NCBI RefSeq assembly: GCF_014648575.1
Contig: NZ_BMRJ01000001.1
Span: forward strand, 86,714-150,713
DNA from: Agromyces mediolanus
Lineage (GTDB): Bacteria; Actinomycetota; Actinomycetes; Actinomycetales; Microbacteriaceae
DNA: 64,000 bases
Direction of reading: 5' to 3'
A model generated the notes under the pieces. The model was not told where the DNA came from and made no database searches. It saw only the letters and a list, made by a program, of their open reading frames with translations. This document shows positions 1 to 11,885 of the stretch, piece by piece; the first letter of the stretch is position 1; every line of letters begins with the position of its first letter. The position numbers were made by a program, and so were the translations under genes.

Positions 1-1195
1 CGCGGTACACCCGGCGCACGAGCGGCACGCCCGGCCGGTAGGCGAGGTGCACGTGGCTCGGCGCGTCGAGCTCGACGAGGTCGGCCGACATCCCCGGGCG
101 CAGCGCGCCGACGTCCTCGCGGCGCAGCGCCCGAGCACCGCCCGCGGTCGCCGCCCAGACGGCTTCGGCCGGCGTCATCCGCATGTCGCGCACCGCGACG
201 GCGATGCAGAACGGCATCGAGCTCGTGAAGCTCGAGCCCGGGTTGCAGTCGCTCGCGATCGCGACGGTGGCGCCCGCGTCGAGCAGCCGCCGGGCGTCGG
301 GGTACGGCTGGCGGGTCGAGAACTCGACCCCCGGCAGCAGGGTCGCGACCGTGTCCGAGGCGGCGAGCGCCGCGACGTCCTCGTCGCTCAGGTAGGTGCA
401 GTGGTCGACGGATGCCGAGCCGAGCTCCACCGCGAGCCGCACCCCCTCGCCCGGCCCGAGCTGGTTGCCGTGCACGCGCACGCCGAGGCCGGCGGCCCGG
501 CCGGCCTCGAGCACCCGCCGGGACTGCTCCGCCGTGAACGCCCCGCGCTCGCAGAACGCGTCGACCCACTTCGCGTGCGGTGCGCACGCGGCGAGCATCT
601 CGCCCGTGACGAGTTCGACGTACGCGTCGGCGCCGGGGCCGTCGGGCTCGCGGTACTCGAACGGCACGACGTGCGCGCCGAGGAAGGTGACCTCGTCGGT
701 GACCTCGCGCGCGAGGCGCACCAGGCGCTCCTCGGCCTCGACGGAGAGCCCGTAGCCCGACTTGATCTCGAACGTCGTCGTGCCCTGCCGGTGCAGCTCC
801 TCGACGAAGGCGGCGAGGCGGGCGCGCAGCTCCTCGTCGCTCGCCGCGCGGGTCGCCTGCACGGTGGAGCGGATGCCTCCCGCCTCGTACGGCCGACCGG
901 CCATGCGGGCGGCGAACTCCTCGGCCCGGTCGCCGCCGAACACGAGGTGCGAGTGCGAGTCGACGAAGCCCGGGATGACGGCGCGGCCGCCGAGATCGAC
1001 GTGCTCGTCGGGCTCGAGCGCCGCGGCCGGGGCAGCGGAGGCCACGGCCGCGGCGGGCCCGACCCAGGCGACCCGTCCGTCGACGGTGAGCAGCGCGGCA
1101 TCGCGGACGATCCCGAGCGGGCCGTCCGCGCGATCGGGCGCCGGGTCGTTCGTGGTCAGCTCGCCGATGTTCGTGAAGAGGGTCGTCCGAGGCAT
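1..1195 (-). CDS. hutI: Imidazolonepropionase, C-terminus cut by window start
   Basis: Third step of histidine breakdown: hydrolyses imidazolone-5-propionate to N-formimino-glutamate in the cytoplasm. Reading leftward from ATG at 1195 gives about 398 residues that stay open to the window edge, close to the usual full length of around 400, so only a short tail should be missing. Visible amidohydrolase features are the metal-binding SHSHLVF motif near residue 65, the stretch EIKSGYGL, and SDCNPGSS in the C-terminal half. It starts 14 bases after the hutU stop, so the two are probably one transcript. Identification follows from the family motifs plus the hutU neighbour. The long rightward frames over this stretch are high-GC shadows. 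Confidence 0.95.
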   Translation of the reverse strand, partial: MPRTTLFTNIGELTTNDPAPDRADGPLGIVRDAALLTVDGRVAWVGPAAAVASAAPAAALEPDEHVDLGGRAVIPGFVDSHSHLVFGGDRAEEFAARMAGRPYEAGGIRSTVQATRAASDEELRARLAAFVEELHRQGTTTFEIKSGYGLSVEAEERLVRLAREVTDEVTFLGAHVVPFEYREPDGPGADAYVELVTGEMLAACAPHAKWVDAFCERGAFTAEQSRRVLEAGRAAGLGVRVHGNQLGPGEGVRLAVELGSASVDHCTYLSDEDVAALAASDTVATLLPGVEFSTRQPYPDARRLLDAGATVAIASDCNPGSSFTSSMPFCIAVAVRDMRMTPAEAVWAATAGGARALRREDVGALRPGMSADLVELDAPSHVHLAYRPGVPLVRRVYR

Positions 1196-1209
1196 CCGCC
1201 GTCCTCCGT

Positions 1210-2916
<1,707 letters not shown>

Positions 2917-3039
2917 GTCCCCAGGTTCGCGCAGCGGGGCGGCGCGGACAACGGATGCCGCGGGGCGGGTGTCTGCGATCCCGGACATGCGGCCCGAGGC
3001 ATCCGCCCGCCCGAAACGCGACCTGCCCGCCCCGAAACG

Positions 3040-3075
3040 CGACTTGCCCGACTTTCATGAAAGTCGGGCAAGTCG
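3040..3075. repeat. CATG-centred 36-bp perfect palindrome, copy 1
   Basis: Perfect inverted repeat centred between 3057 and 3058, core GACTTTCATGAAAGTC, with no spacer; as RNA it would form a 16-bp stem closed by a CATG loop. It lies between the end of the cupin gene and the start of hutU, both leftward, so it could end cupin transcription. Related palindromes occur at 7541-7576, 10950-10985 and 59115-59148. No T-run follows on either strand. Confidence 0.9.
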
Positions 3076-3111
3076 AGATCGAACTCCTCGCGCGCGCGGC
3101 GCGGGGCGCGC

Positions 3112-3594
3112 TCAGGCGGAGGCGTCGCGGGGGACGTCCTCGTCCGAGGAGTAGGCGCCGTCGCCCGAGAGCGAGAGCGCGCTGAAGCGGATCGGCCGGG
3201 TCACGCGCTTGAAGTCCAGCGGGCAGTGCCGGAGCCCCGCCGGGATGTACAGCGCGCCCGAAGTCGTCACGCTGTACGTCTCGCCCTCGATGTCGATGAG
3301 GATCTCGCCCCCGAGGTCGTGCGGGTTCTCCGGGTCGGAGCCCGTCCAGATGAGCACCTCGTCGTAGTCGTGCTCGTGCTCGTTCACCCAGTGCGAGGGC
3401 TCGTCGGTCGGCCCGATCCACGAGTAGGTCATGTGGATCTTCGACTCGGGCACGTCCTCGGCCCGCATCAGCGCGAACGCGTCGCCGATGTGCGCGGGGC
3501 GCGGCACGCCCGTCGCCACGGCGCCCTCGTTCACGAGGTCGGCGCTCGAGTCGCCCATGTGTCGCACGAAGAGGTGCTCGTACTTTCCGGCCAT
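3112..3594 (-). CDS. Cupin-domain protein of unknown role
   Basis: A 160-residue single-domain cupin. The metal-type cupin motif is visible as [16 protein letters not shown] followed by a later GLRHCPLDF, giving the usual His/His/Glu/His set. The start at 3594 is preceded by GGAGGA at good spacing. It lies upstream of hutU on the same strand, 195 bases away with a palindrome between, and is divergent from the amino-acid ABC transporter. Cupins of this size are often isomerases, dioxygenases or sensors, and nothing here fixes the substrate. A link to histidine metabolism rests on location only. Confidence 0.85.
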   Translation of the reverse strand: MAGKYEHLFVRHMGDSSADLVNEGAVATGVPRPAHIGDAFALMRAEDVPESKIHMTYSWIGPTDEPSHWVNEHEHDYDEVLIWTGSDPENPHDLGGEILIDIEGETYSVTTSGALYIPAGLRHCPLDFKRVTRPIRFSALSLSGDGAYSSDEDVPRDASA

Positions 3595-3874
3595 CGGCCA
3601 TCCTCCAGATCGTCGTCGGTCGGCCGACGGTGCGCCGGCCGCTGGCGACGCTACGGATGCCGCGACGGGGCGTCGATGGACGCGCGGCGGGGATGCTGTG
3701 ACTCCTCTCGGGTGCGGCGGGTGCGCCGCGTGGGCGGCAGGCGGCCGCGCGCATTGACCGGGAACGCCCCCGCCTTGCTCCAGCGCGCACGATCGCTCAT
3801 CGAAGCGGCCAGGTCTGGGATACCGGATAGCAGAGCCGGCCGAAGCCTTGCCGGCCGCACCCCCGATTCCTGGA
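3595..3874. other. Divergent intergenic region, about 280 bp
   Basis: Lies between the leftward cupin gene and the rightward ABC permease gene and must hold both promoters. Noticeably less GC-rich than its flanks around 3800-3850. I could not assign a convincing -35/-10 pair or a repeat; no coding frame looks real. Confidence 0.5.
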
Positions 3875-4803
3875 ATGAACCCCATGACCTCCTCCCAGCT
3901 CCTCACCGACCCGCCCGGCACCGCCGCCGGCGGCGGCGACCCGCTCGCCCGGCTCGCGGCCCTCCCGCTGCGCTCCCGATCCCGCATCCTCAGCCGCTGG
4001 GTCCCCGCGGTCGTCGTCGGCGCGCTCGCCGCCGCGATCGGCTGGGCCTTCGTCTCCGCCCCGGCCATGAACTGGCCGGTCGTGGCAGAGTACCTGTTCA
4101 GCCCGCGCATCCTCGCCGGCGTCGGCACGACGCTGCTGTTCACGGTGCTGACCTTCGCCCTCGGACTGCTGCTCGGCATCGTGCTCGAGGTCATGCGCCA
4201 GTCCGGCAACCCCGTGCTGCGCGTGATCGTCGACGGCTACATCTGGCTGTTCCGCGGCACGCCGCTGCTCGTGCAGCTCGTGTTCTGGTTCAACCTCGCC
4301 CTGATCTTCCCGGTCATCGGCGTGCGCATCCCGGCGCTCGGGCTCACCATCGGCGGCAGCACCAACGAGCTCGTGACGCCGTTCCTCGCGGCGCTCATCG
4401 GGCTCGTGCTGCACACGGCGGCGTACATGGCGGAGGTCGTGCGCGGCGGCTTCCTCGCCGTCCCGCCCGGGCAGACCGACGCGGCGAAGGCGATCGGCAT
4501 GACGAGCCTCGAGGCGCAGCGGCTCATCGTCATCCCGCAGGCGGTGCGGGTCATCCTGCCGCCCCTCGGCAACCAGTTCATCGACATCCTGAAGGCGACC
4601 GCCATCGTCTCCGTCATCGGCGGCGGCGACCTGATGACCATCGCCCAGCAGATCTACGGGCAGAACTACCAGGTGATCGCGATGCTCGTGGTCGCCTCCC
4701 TCTGGTACCTCGCGCTCGTCACGCTCGCGACGATCGGGCAGCACTTCCTGGAGCGCGGCCTCGACCGCAGCAGGCGGCGCGTGCTCAAGGCGGAGGCGGG
4801 CCG

Positions 4804-4807
<4 letters not shown>
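3875..4807 (+). CDS. Polar amino-acid ABC transporter permease
   Basis: Inner-membrane permease of the HisM/GlnP type, 310 residues. Several hydrophobic helices are visible from about residue 35, and the cytoplasmic EAA loop, which docks the ATPase, appears as [30 protein letters not shown] is typical of the amino-acid subfamily. ATG at 3875 or 3884 is possible; neither has a strong ribosome site. Its TGA overlaps the ATPase start (ATGA). The position between hutH and hutUI suggests histidine or a related amino acid as substrate, which is inference. Confidence 0.92.
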
Positions 4808-5666
<859 letters not shown>

Positions 5667-5670
<4 letters not shown>

Positions 5671-6521
5671 GCGTGCGCCCCGCCGCCCCGCCCACCCACC
5701 GCATCAACGTGTCGCCCGCGAGCCTCGATGGCGACTTCCTGATCGGCCCGCTCGAGACCCTGGGGCCGGGGCCGTGGGCGGGCCGCCCGCACCGGCACGA
5801 CTTCGTCGAGCTCGTGCTCGTCACGGGCGGCGCCGGCTTCCACCACATCGACACCGAGTCGATCGCGATCGCCGCGCCGCAGCTGTTCCTGATCGCCCCC
5901 GGGCAGCTGCACCACTGGGAGGAGACGGCACCCGTGACCGGCACGATCGTGCTCTTCGGCGAGGACTTCCTCACCGGAGAGGGCGGCCCCGAGGCCGGCC
6001 TGCCCGGCTGGACGAACGCCCGACTGCGGCCGACCGACGCCCAGCGCCGCCGCCTCGAGCGCGTGTTCGCCGAGCTCCGCGCCGAACTCGCCCTGCCCGA
6101 CGCGCTGCAGGCCCGGGCCATCCGCACCCTGCTGTCGCTGCTGCTCCTGCAGCTGCGCCGCCTCGCCCCCGACCCGACCGCCGGGCCGAGCCGCGGGCTC
6201 TCCGCCGCGTTCGAACGGCTCGTGCGGGAGCGCGCCTCGGCGACCCTCACCGTCGCCGAGTGCGCGAAGGCGCTCGGCATCACCCCCGGGCACCTCGCGG
6301 AGACGGTCGGGCAGCAGGCCGGCCGGAGCCCGGGCGAGCTCATCCGCGCCGAGGTCGTGCGCGAGGCGCAACGACTGCTCGCCCGCACGGAGCTCAGCTG
6401 CGCGCAGATCGCCGCGCGGCTCGGCTTCGACGACGCGTCCTACTTCTCGCGCTTCTTCCGGCGCGAGTGCGGGCTCACGCCGACCGCGTTCCGGCGCGCG
6501 CAGCTCGGCATCGCGGCCTGA
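5667..6521 (+). CDS. AraC-family transcriptional regulator
   Basis: 284 residues. The N-terminal half is a cupin-like sensor domain ([19 protein letters not shown]), and the last 100 residues hold the two helix-turn-helix motifs of AraC proteins, ending with [19 protein letters not shown]. It overlaps the ATPase gene by ATGA, so it is made from the same mRNA as the transporter it probably controls. The solute-binding protein gene follows after a 134-base gap. The small-molecule signal is unknown; an amino acid imported by this system is the simple guess. Confidence 0.92.
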
Positions 6522-6535
6522 GGGGGATGCCTCGA

Positions 6536-6571
6536 TCGCGGCATCCGCGGAAAGTGCAACGGATGCCGCGA
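6536..6571. repeat. Inverted repeat with 11-bp arms after the AraC gene
   Basis: Arms at 6536-6546 and 6561-6571 are exact inverted copies (core CGGCATCC / GGATGCCG) around a 14-base loop. It sits 15 bases past the AraC stop and about 85 bases before the binding-protein start. Hairpin attenuator, weak terminator or operator are all possible. Both arms carry the window's over-represented GGATGCC word. Confidence 0.7.
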
Positions 6572-6655
6572 CCGATCCCTGGAGGCCGCCCGACGCCGCT
6601 CCTACCGTCGGGGGAGCCGGCGGTGCCGGCAGCCACCGACCGGAAGGATCCCCCG

Positions 6656-7528
6656 ATGACCCGCAACATCCGACGACGCCTGTTGCCGGCCGCCCTCGCC
6701 GCCGCCACGGCCCTGGCCCTCGCGGCCTGCACCTTCGACGCGCCCGGCAGCGAGGCCGGTGCGTCCGACGGCGCCGCGGCCGGCCTCGACGGGCTCGTGA
6801 AGCCCGGCGTGCTGAGCGTGGGCGTGACCCTGCCCGACGCGCCGTACATGATCCCCGACGCCGACAACGTGCCGCAGTCCGGCATCACGAAGGACCTGCT
6901 CGACGCGGTCGCCGCCGAACTCGGCCTCGAGATCGAGTTCATTCCGGTCGCGTGGGAGGGCGGCATCACGGGCGTCGCCGCCGGCCGCTACGACATCTAC
7001 GGCGGCAGCCTCTACGACACCCTCGAGCGACAGCAGGCGGGCACCTTCGTCGACTTCATGACCGAGCAGGCGACGCTCATCACGACGGCCGGGAACGGCG
7101 GCGCCTATGCCACGCGCCTCGACGCCTGCGGGCAGACGATCGCGACGATCCGCGGCACGACCGACGTGAGCTACGCCGAGGCGCTCACCTCCGAGTGCGA
7201 GGAGGCGGGCAAGCCGGGCATGCAGGTCACCGAGTACCCGACCCAGCAGGACGCCGAGCTTGCGCTCGAGTCGGGGCGCACGGCGCTCGGCATCCAGAGC
7301 GAGGCGGGCGCCGCGTACGCGATCGAGCAGGGGGCGAACCGCGAGATCGTGGCCGAGCCGTTCGACGGCGGCTTCTACGTCGGCAGCATGATGAACACCG
7401 CGAAGCCGGAGCTCATCGACGCCGTGCTCGCCGCGATGACCACCCTCTACGAGGACGGCACGACCGAGGAGCTGTTCGCGAAGTACGGCGTGAAGCCCGT
7501 CGCACCCGGGATCAACCTGCAGAAGTAG
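6656..7528 (+). CDS. Amino-acid ABC transporter substrate-binding lipoprotein
   Basis: 290-residue extracytoplasmic binding protein of family 3. The N-terminus is a lipoprotein signal peptide with lipobox LAAC, so the mature protein is anchored through Cys at about residue 24. The body has the family pattern (GVLSVGVTLPDAPYM, then AGRYDIYGGSLYDT, then a C-terminal hinge segment). The start at 6656 is supported by GGAAGGA about 8 bases upstream. It belongs with the permease and ATPase genes upstream. Ligand not determinable by eye. Confidence 0.93.
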   Translation: MTRNIRRRLLPAALAAATALALAACTFDAPGSEAGASDGAAAGLDGLVKPGVLSVGVTLPDAPYMIPDADNVPQSGITKDLLDAVAAELGLEIEFIPVAWEGGITGVAAGRYDIYGGSLYDTLERQQAGTFVDFMTEQATLITTAGNGGAYATRLDACGQTIATIRGTTDVSYAEALTSECEEAGKPGMQVTEYPTQQDAELALESGRTALGIQSEAGAAYAIEQGANREIVAEPFDGGFYVGSMMNTAKPELIDAVLAAMTTLYEDGTTEELFAKYGVKPVAPGINLQK

Positions 7529-7540
7529 GCGCCCGACGAG

Positions 7541-7576
7541 CGAGTTGCCCGACGTTCATGAACGTCGGGCAACTCG
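7541..7576. repeat. CATG-centred 36-bp perfect palindrome, copy 2
   Basis: Perfect palindrome centred at 7558.5, core GACGTTCATGAACGTC, between the convergent binding-protein gene (stop 7528) and M23 peptidase gene (stop 7592). Relative to copy 1 the inner bases differ (G/C for T/A) and do so symmetrically, so pairing is kept: the changes are compensatory. That favours a function as a hairpin, probably a shared terminator. Confidence 0.9.
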
Positions 7577-7591
7577 GTCGTTCGGTGGAGC

Positions 7592-9139
7592 TCAGCCGAG
7601 CTGGATGCCGCGCGCCGCCATGAACGGGATCGCATCCACGGCGACGCCGCCGAGGCGCACCTCGTAGTGCAGGTGGCAGCCCGTCGACGCGCCCGTCGAA
7701 CCGACCGCGCCGATCAGCCCGCCGGCCTGGACCGCGTCGCCGACGGAGACGAGGATGCCGCCGTCCACGAGGTGGGCGTAGCCGGTGGAGACGCCGTCGC
7801 CGTGGTCGATGAGGATCCAGTTGCCGTAGCTGCCGCTGCGGCCGGCCTCGATCACGGTGCCGCCGGTCGCGGCGAACACGGGCGAGCCGCACGACGCCGC
7901 GAGGTCGGTGCCGCGGTGGAAGTCGTTCACCCCGGCGACGGGCTTGTTCGGTCGGGGGCCGAAGCCGTCGGTGAGGCGGCCGCTCACCGGCAGCGACCAG
8001 CCCTGGTCGCTCAGCTGGCCGGAGTCGGTCGGCAGGTTCTCGATGACGGTGACGCTCGAGGCCGCGAGCTGCGTCTGCGCGGCGGCGAGCGCGGCGCGCG
8101 CCTCCGCCACGGCGTCCTCCGCGTCGTCCACCTTCTGCTGGAGCGTTTCCACCGGCACCGCGTCGACCTCCGCCCAGGCGGCCGCGGCGCGAGCCTCGGC
8201 GGCGGTGGCGTCGGCATCGAAGCGATCGGCCGTCTCGCGCAGCCCCTGCACGTCGCCGGTCAGCTCGGAGACCCGCTGCATGCTGCCGAGTCCCGCGAGC
8301 AGGTCGCCGCCCGGCTTCAGGGCGGCGTCGATCGAACCGAGGGCGTCACCGTCGCCGCGGACGGCGCCGATGTACAGTCGCGCCGCCTCGTCGGCCTTGG
8401 CGCGCGCGGTCTCGGCGAGTTCGTCGAGCTCCATCGCGGTCGACCGGGCGGCCTCGCGCGTGTCCCGTGCGGCGGCCAGTTCGTTCTCCGCGGCGCGGAG
8501 CGCGGTCGTGGCCTCGGCGAGCACGCGCTGGGCCTGCAGGATCGCCGCCGAGACGCGGGATCCGGTCTCGAGGATGTCGCCGCTGATCCTGAGCGGCCGC
8601 GGCCCGGGGGTCGAGGCCCTCGGCGGTGCCGCCGGCGGCGCGACGACGGGCGGGGTCGTCGGCGGCGGGGTCGTCGGCGGCGGGGTCGTGACCGGCGGGG
8701 TCGTCGGCGGGGTTCCCGTGCCGGGGTCGGTGCCCGGGTCTGTTCCGGGGTCGGTGCCGGGGTCCGTTCCCGGGTCTGTGCCGGGGTCCGTACCCGGGTC
8801 TGTTCCGGGGTCCGTACCCGGGTCGGTGCCCGGATCTGTGCCGGGGTCGGGCGGCTCCGTCGCGCCGGGGTCCGGCGGGGGGTCGCTCGGCGGGGGGTCG
8901 CTCGGCGCGGGCTCGCTCAGCGTGCTCGCGTCCGCGTCCGCGGCCGGGGCGGGCGCGGAGACCGCGGCGGGGTCGGTGCCTGGGTCGGCGACCGGGGCGC
9001 CATCGTCGGCATAGGCCGAGGTGGTGCCGGTGACGCCGAGCAGTACGGCAGTCACGGCGGTGGCCGCAGCGAGTCCGGCGCGCCGGGGGCTCAGGGCCCG
9101 GCGTCCAGGGTGCGGCGCTTCGTCCAGTGTTGGCTTCAT
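7592..9139 (-). CDS. Secreted M23-family cell-wall peptidase with coiled coil and PGTD repeats
   Basis: 515 residues. A signal peptide occupies about residues 1-42. An extended Pro/Asp/Gly/Thr-rich stretch with about eleven PGTD tetrapeptides lies at roughly 90-160, a Thr/Pro linker to about 190, an alanine-rich coiled coil to about 370, and a LytM-type peptidase domain at 406-515. Zinc ligands are visible as HRGTD (His408, Asp412) and HLHYE (His489, His491). Such proteins cut peptidoglycan cross-links or activate other hydrolases during division. ATG at 9139 is better spaced from GGA than ATG at 9145, two codons earlier. The gene is transcribed towards the ABC operon. Confidence 0.93.
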   Translation of the reverse strand: MKPTLDEAPHPGRRALSPRRAGLAAATAVTAVLLGVTGTTSAYADDGAPVADPGTDPAAVSAPAPAADADASTLSEPAPSDPPPSDPPPDPGATEPPDPGTDPGTDPGTDPGTDPGTDPGTDPGTDPGTDPGTDPGTDPGTGTPPTTPPVTTPPPTTPPPTTPPVVAPPAAPPRASTPGPRPLRISGDILETGSRVSAAILQAQRVLAEATTALRAAENELAAARDTREAARSTAMELDELAETARAKADEAARLYIGAVRGDGDALGSIDAALKPGGDLLAGLGSMQRVSELTGDVQGLRETADRFDADATAAEARAAAAWAEVDAVPVETLQQKVDDAEDAVAEARAALAAAQTQLAASSVTVIENLPTDSGQLSDQGWSLPVSGRLTDGFGPRPNKPVAGVNDFHRGTDLAASCGSPVFAATGGTVIEAGRSGSYGNWILIDHGDGVSTGYAHLVDGGILVSVGDAVQAGGLIGAVGSTGASTGCHLHYEVRLGGVAVDAIPFMAARGIQLG

Positions 9140-9288
9140 CGACATTCCAAGGGTGTCGGTTTCGGGTACCGACGCGCTCAGTCTGGCACCGCATCCCTGC
9201 GGGCACAACGTTCATTCAGTGAGCCATTGTCACCTTTTCGGGGCGGTTTTCGCCCCTCCTCCGGCGTGTCGGACGCGCGCCGCCGGCC

Positions 9289-10851
9289 TCAGCGCAGCGG
9301 CGTCTCCGCCGCCGCGGAGGCCCGCGCGAGCACCTCGCCGGAGGCCACGAGCTCGGTCAGGCGCTCGATCTCCGGAGCGAGGAAGCGGTCCTCGCCGGGC
9401 ACCGACCCCTCGGCCGCGATGAGCTCCACGATCGCGCCCGTGACGGGTCCGGGCTGCAGTGGCGCCCGCAGTTGCAGCCCGCGCCCGGCCGTCATGATCT
9501 CGATCGCGAGCACTCGGGTGAGGCCGTCGATCGCGCGCCGCAGCTTGCGCGCCGCGGCCCAGCCCATCGACACGTGGTCCTCCTGCATGGCGGAGGAGGG
9601 GATCGAGTCGACCGAGGCCGGCACGGCCAGCCGCTTCAGCTCCGACACGATGCCCGCCGCCGTATACTGCGCGATCATGAGGCCCGAATCGACGCCAACC
9701 TCGTGCGCGAGGAACGGCGGCAGCCCCTGGTTGCGAGCCCGATCGAGGAAGCGGTCGGTGCGGCGCTCGCTCATCGAGGCCACGTCCGCCGCGGCGATCG
9801 CGAGGAAGTCGAGCACGTACGCGACGGGCGCGCCGTGGAAGTTGCCATTGGACTCGACCCGGCCGTCCGTCGTGAGCACCGGGTTGTCGACGGCGCTCGC
9901 GAGCTCGGCGTCGGCGACAGATTCCGCGTGCGCGACGGTGTCGCGGGCGGCGCCGTGCACCTGCGGCGCGCAGCGCAGCGAGTAGGCGTCCTGCACGCGG
10001 CCGTCCTCGGGGCCGGCGTGGCTGGCGACGATCGGCGAGCCGGCGAGCGCGGTCCGGAAGTTCGCCGCCGCGAGCGCCTGCCCCCGCTGCGGGCGGAGCG
10101 CCTGCAGATCGGCGGCGAACACGGCGTCGGTGCCCATGAGGCCCTCGACGCTCATCGAGGCGGCGAGGTCGGCGGTGGTCAGGAGCAGCCGCAGGTCGGT
10201 GATGGCGAGGGCGAGCATGCCGAGCATGCCGTCGGTGCCGTTGATGAGCGCGAGGCCCTCCTTCTCGCCGAGCTGGAGGGGGCTGATGCCCTCCGCGGCG
10301 AGGGCGGCCCCGGCATCCACCAGCTCGCCGTCCGCCGTGCGCACCTCGCCCTCGCCCATGGCGACGAGCGCGCAGTGCGCGAGCGGCGCGAGGTCGCCGG
10401 AGCAGCCGAGCGAACCGTACTCGCGCACGACAGGGGTGATCCCGGCGTTCAGGATCGCGGCGTAGGTCTCGACGGTCGCGCGGCAGACGCCGGTGCGGCC
10501 GGTCATCAGCGTGGAGAGGCGAAGCAGCATGAGCGCGCGCACGACCTCGCGCTCGACCTCGGCGCCCGAGCCGGCGGCGTGCGAGCGGACCAGGCTCGCC
10601 TGCAGCTGTGCGCGGCGGTCGGCGGCGATGAACGTCGTCGCGAGGGCGCCGAAGCCCGTGGAGATGCCGTAGTGCGGGTTCGGGTCGGCGGCGAGGCCGT
10701 CGACGATGGCTCGGCTGCGCTCGACCTCCTCGAGCGCGACGGGGTCGAGCGCGACGGGGGCGCCGTGGCGGGCGACGGCGACGACCTCCTCGATCGAGAG
10801 GCCGGGGATGCCGACGGTGACCGTGCTGGTGGAGGGCGCGCTCGTGCTCAT
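9289..10851 (-). CDS. hutH: Histidine ammonia-lyase
   Basis: Deaminates L-histidine to urocanate, the first step of the Hut pathway; cytoplasmic. 520 residues, the family length. NPHYGISTGFGA near residue 60 carries the catalytic tyrosine, and GSLGCSGDLAPLAH gives the tripeptide that cyclises to the MIO cofactor. It is Cys150-Ser151-Gly152 here instead of the textbook Ala-Ser-Gly. The C-terminal half has VESNGNFHG and SMQEDHVSMGW-type motifs expected for the lyase. The gene is separated from hutUI by about 6.4 kb and faces an IclR regulator divergently, so it has its own promoter. Confidence 0.96.
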   Translation of the reverse strand: MSTSAPSTSTVTVGIPGLSIEEVVAVARHGAPVALDPVALEEVERSRAIVDGLAADPNPHYGISTGFGALATTFIAADRRAQLQASLVRSHAAGSGAEVEREVVRALMLLRLSTLMTGRTGVCRATVETYAAILNAGITPVVREYGSLGCSGDLAPLAHCALVAMGEGEVRTADGELVDAGAALAAEGISPLQLGEKEGLALINGTDGMLGMLALAITDLRLLLTTADLAASMSVEGLMGTDAVFAADLQALRPQRGQALAAANFRTALAGSPIVASHAGPEDGRVQDAYSLRCAPQVHGAARDTVAHAESVADAELASAVDNPVLTTDGRVESNGNFHGAPVAYVLDFLAIAAADVASMSERRTDRFLDRARNQGLPPFLAHEVGVDSGLMIAQYTAAGIVSELKRLAVPASVDSIPSSAMQEDHVSMGWAAARKLRRAIDGLTRVLAIEIMTAGRGLQLRAPLQPGPVTGAIVELIAAEGSVPGEDRFLAPEIERLTELVASGEVLARASAAAETPLR

Positions 10852-10949
10852 GCTTCGATTCCAGCGGCTCGGGCGCCTCGGCGGGAGCGGCTGGACGAGG
10901 CATCCGTCTGCGATCCCAGACGAAGCGCGCTACGCTCGCCTCCGAACCC

Positions 10950-10985
10950 CGACGTGCCCGACTTTCATGGAAGTCGGGCACGTCG
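10950..10985. repeat. CATG-centred palindrome, copy 3 (one mismatch), in hutH-IclR promoter region
   Basis: 36 bases, centre 10967.5, identical in its inner arms to copy 1 except for a single T/G mismatch next to the CATG centre. Unlike the other copies it sits between divergent genes (hutH start 10851 leftward, regulator start 11012 rightward). Here it cannot be a simple 3-prime-end terminator and may be an operator for the IclR protein or an incidental insertion. Confidence 0.85.
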
Positions 10986-11011
10986 AGATGTGGGCGGCGG
11001 AAGGAGAACGG

Positions 11012-11794
11012 ATGGCGAAGGCGAAAGTGCCCGCGGCGGATCAGACGCTCGCGATGCTCAGTCACCTCGCGCACCAGCGCGGCCCGGTGCCGGCCGCGAC
11101 GATCGCCGCCGCGCTCGAGCTGCCCCGCTCGACGGTCTACCACCTGCTCGCGGTCATGCAGGAGCGCGGCTTCGTCGTGCACCTGCCCGAGGAACGCCGC
11201 TACGGGCTCGGCGTCGCCGCCTTCGAGCTCTCCAGCGGGTTCAGCCGGCAGCAGCCGCTCGCGCGCCTCGGCGGCCCGCTCGTCGCCGGCCTCGTCGACC
11301 GACTCGGCGAGAGCGGGCACCTCGCGGTGCTGCACGGGCGCGACGTGCTCTACCTCGTCGAGGAGCGCGCCCCGCGCCGACCCTCGCTCGTCACCGACGT
11401 GGGCGTGCGGCTGCCCGCCTACCTCACCGCCACCGGGCGGGCGATGCTCGCCGCCCTGCCGCCCGCGCAGCTCCGCGCGCTCTACCCGGACCGCGCCGCC
11501 TTCGCCTGGCGCGGCGACCCGGACGCTGCGGGGGAGTGGCGCGCCTCGCGGCTGAAGCAGCTGCTGCACGAGGTGCGCGAGACCGGCTGGGCGGCCGAGG
11601 CCGGCGAGGTCACCCCGGGGCTCGCCTCGGTCGGCGTCGCGGTGCTCGATCACGTCGGCTGGCCCGCGGCGGCCATCGCGGTGACCTATCCGGATGACTC
11701 GCCACGCACGCTGCCCGCGGCGGAGATCGCGGGCGCGGTGCGCGCGGCCGCCGACGAGCTCGGCCGGCGGATCGGTGCGGCCCGCGGGTGCTGA
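11012..11794 (+). CDS. IclR-family regulator, probable hut regulator
   Basis: 260 residues. The N-terminal winged helix-turn-helix is about residues 8-65 (DQTLAMLSHLAHQRG, then LELPRSTVYHLLAVMQERGF). The C-terminal IclR effector domain contains GVRLPAYLTATGRAMLAALP. ATG at 11012 follows a strong GGAAGGAGA ribosome site, so upstream in-frame ATGs are unlikely. Divergent arrangement with hutH makes it the obvious candidate to control histidine use, with urocanate or histidine as ligand; this is inference from position. Confidence 0.9.
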   Translation: MAKAKVPAADQTLAMLSHLAHQRGPVPAATIAAALELPRSTVYHLLAVMQERGFVVHLPEERRYGLGVAAFELSSGFSRQQPLARLGGPLVAGLVDRLGESGHLAVLHGRDVLYLVEERAPRRPSLVTDVGVRLPAYLTATGRAMLAALPPAQLRALYPDRAAFAWRGDPDAAGEWRASRLKQLLHEVRETGWAAEAGEVTPGLASVGVAVLDHVGWPAAAIAVTYPDDSPRTLPAAEIAGAVRAAADELGRRIGAARGC

Positions 11795-11885
11795 CGCGGC
11801 ATCCGGACCCCGATCTCAGCTCGCGTTCATGCGCGTCGCGTAGCGTGGCCCAACGCCGGGCACGATCACGACGACGGGAGCCGCC

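Noticed and set aside
8700-8870. Short tandem DNA repeats as a possible regulatory or phase-variable tract
   Set aside because: They encode PGTD units in the secreted M23 protein; codons vary between units, so this is a protein-level linker.
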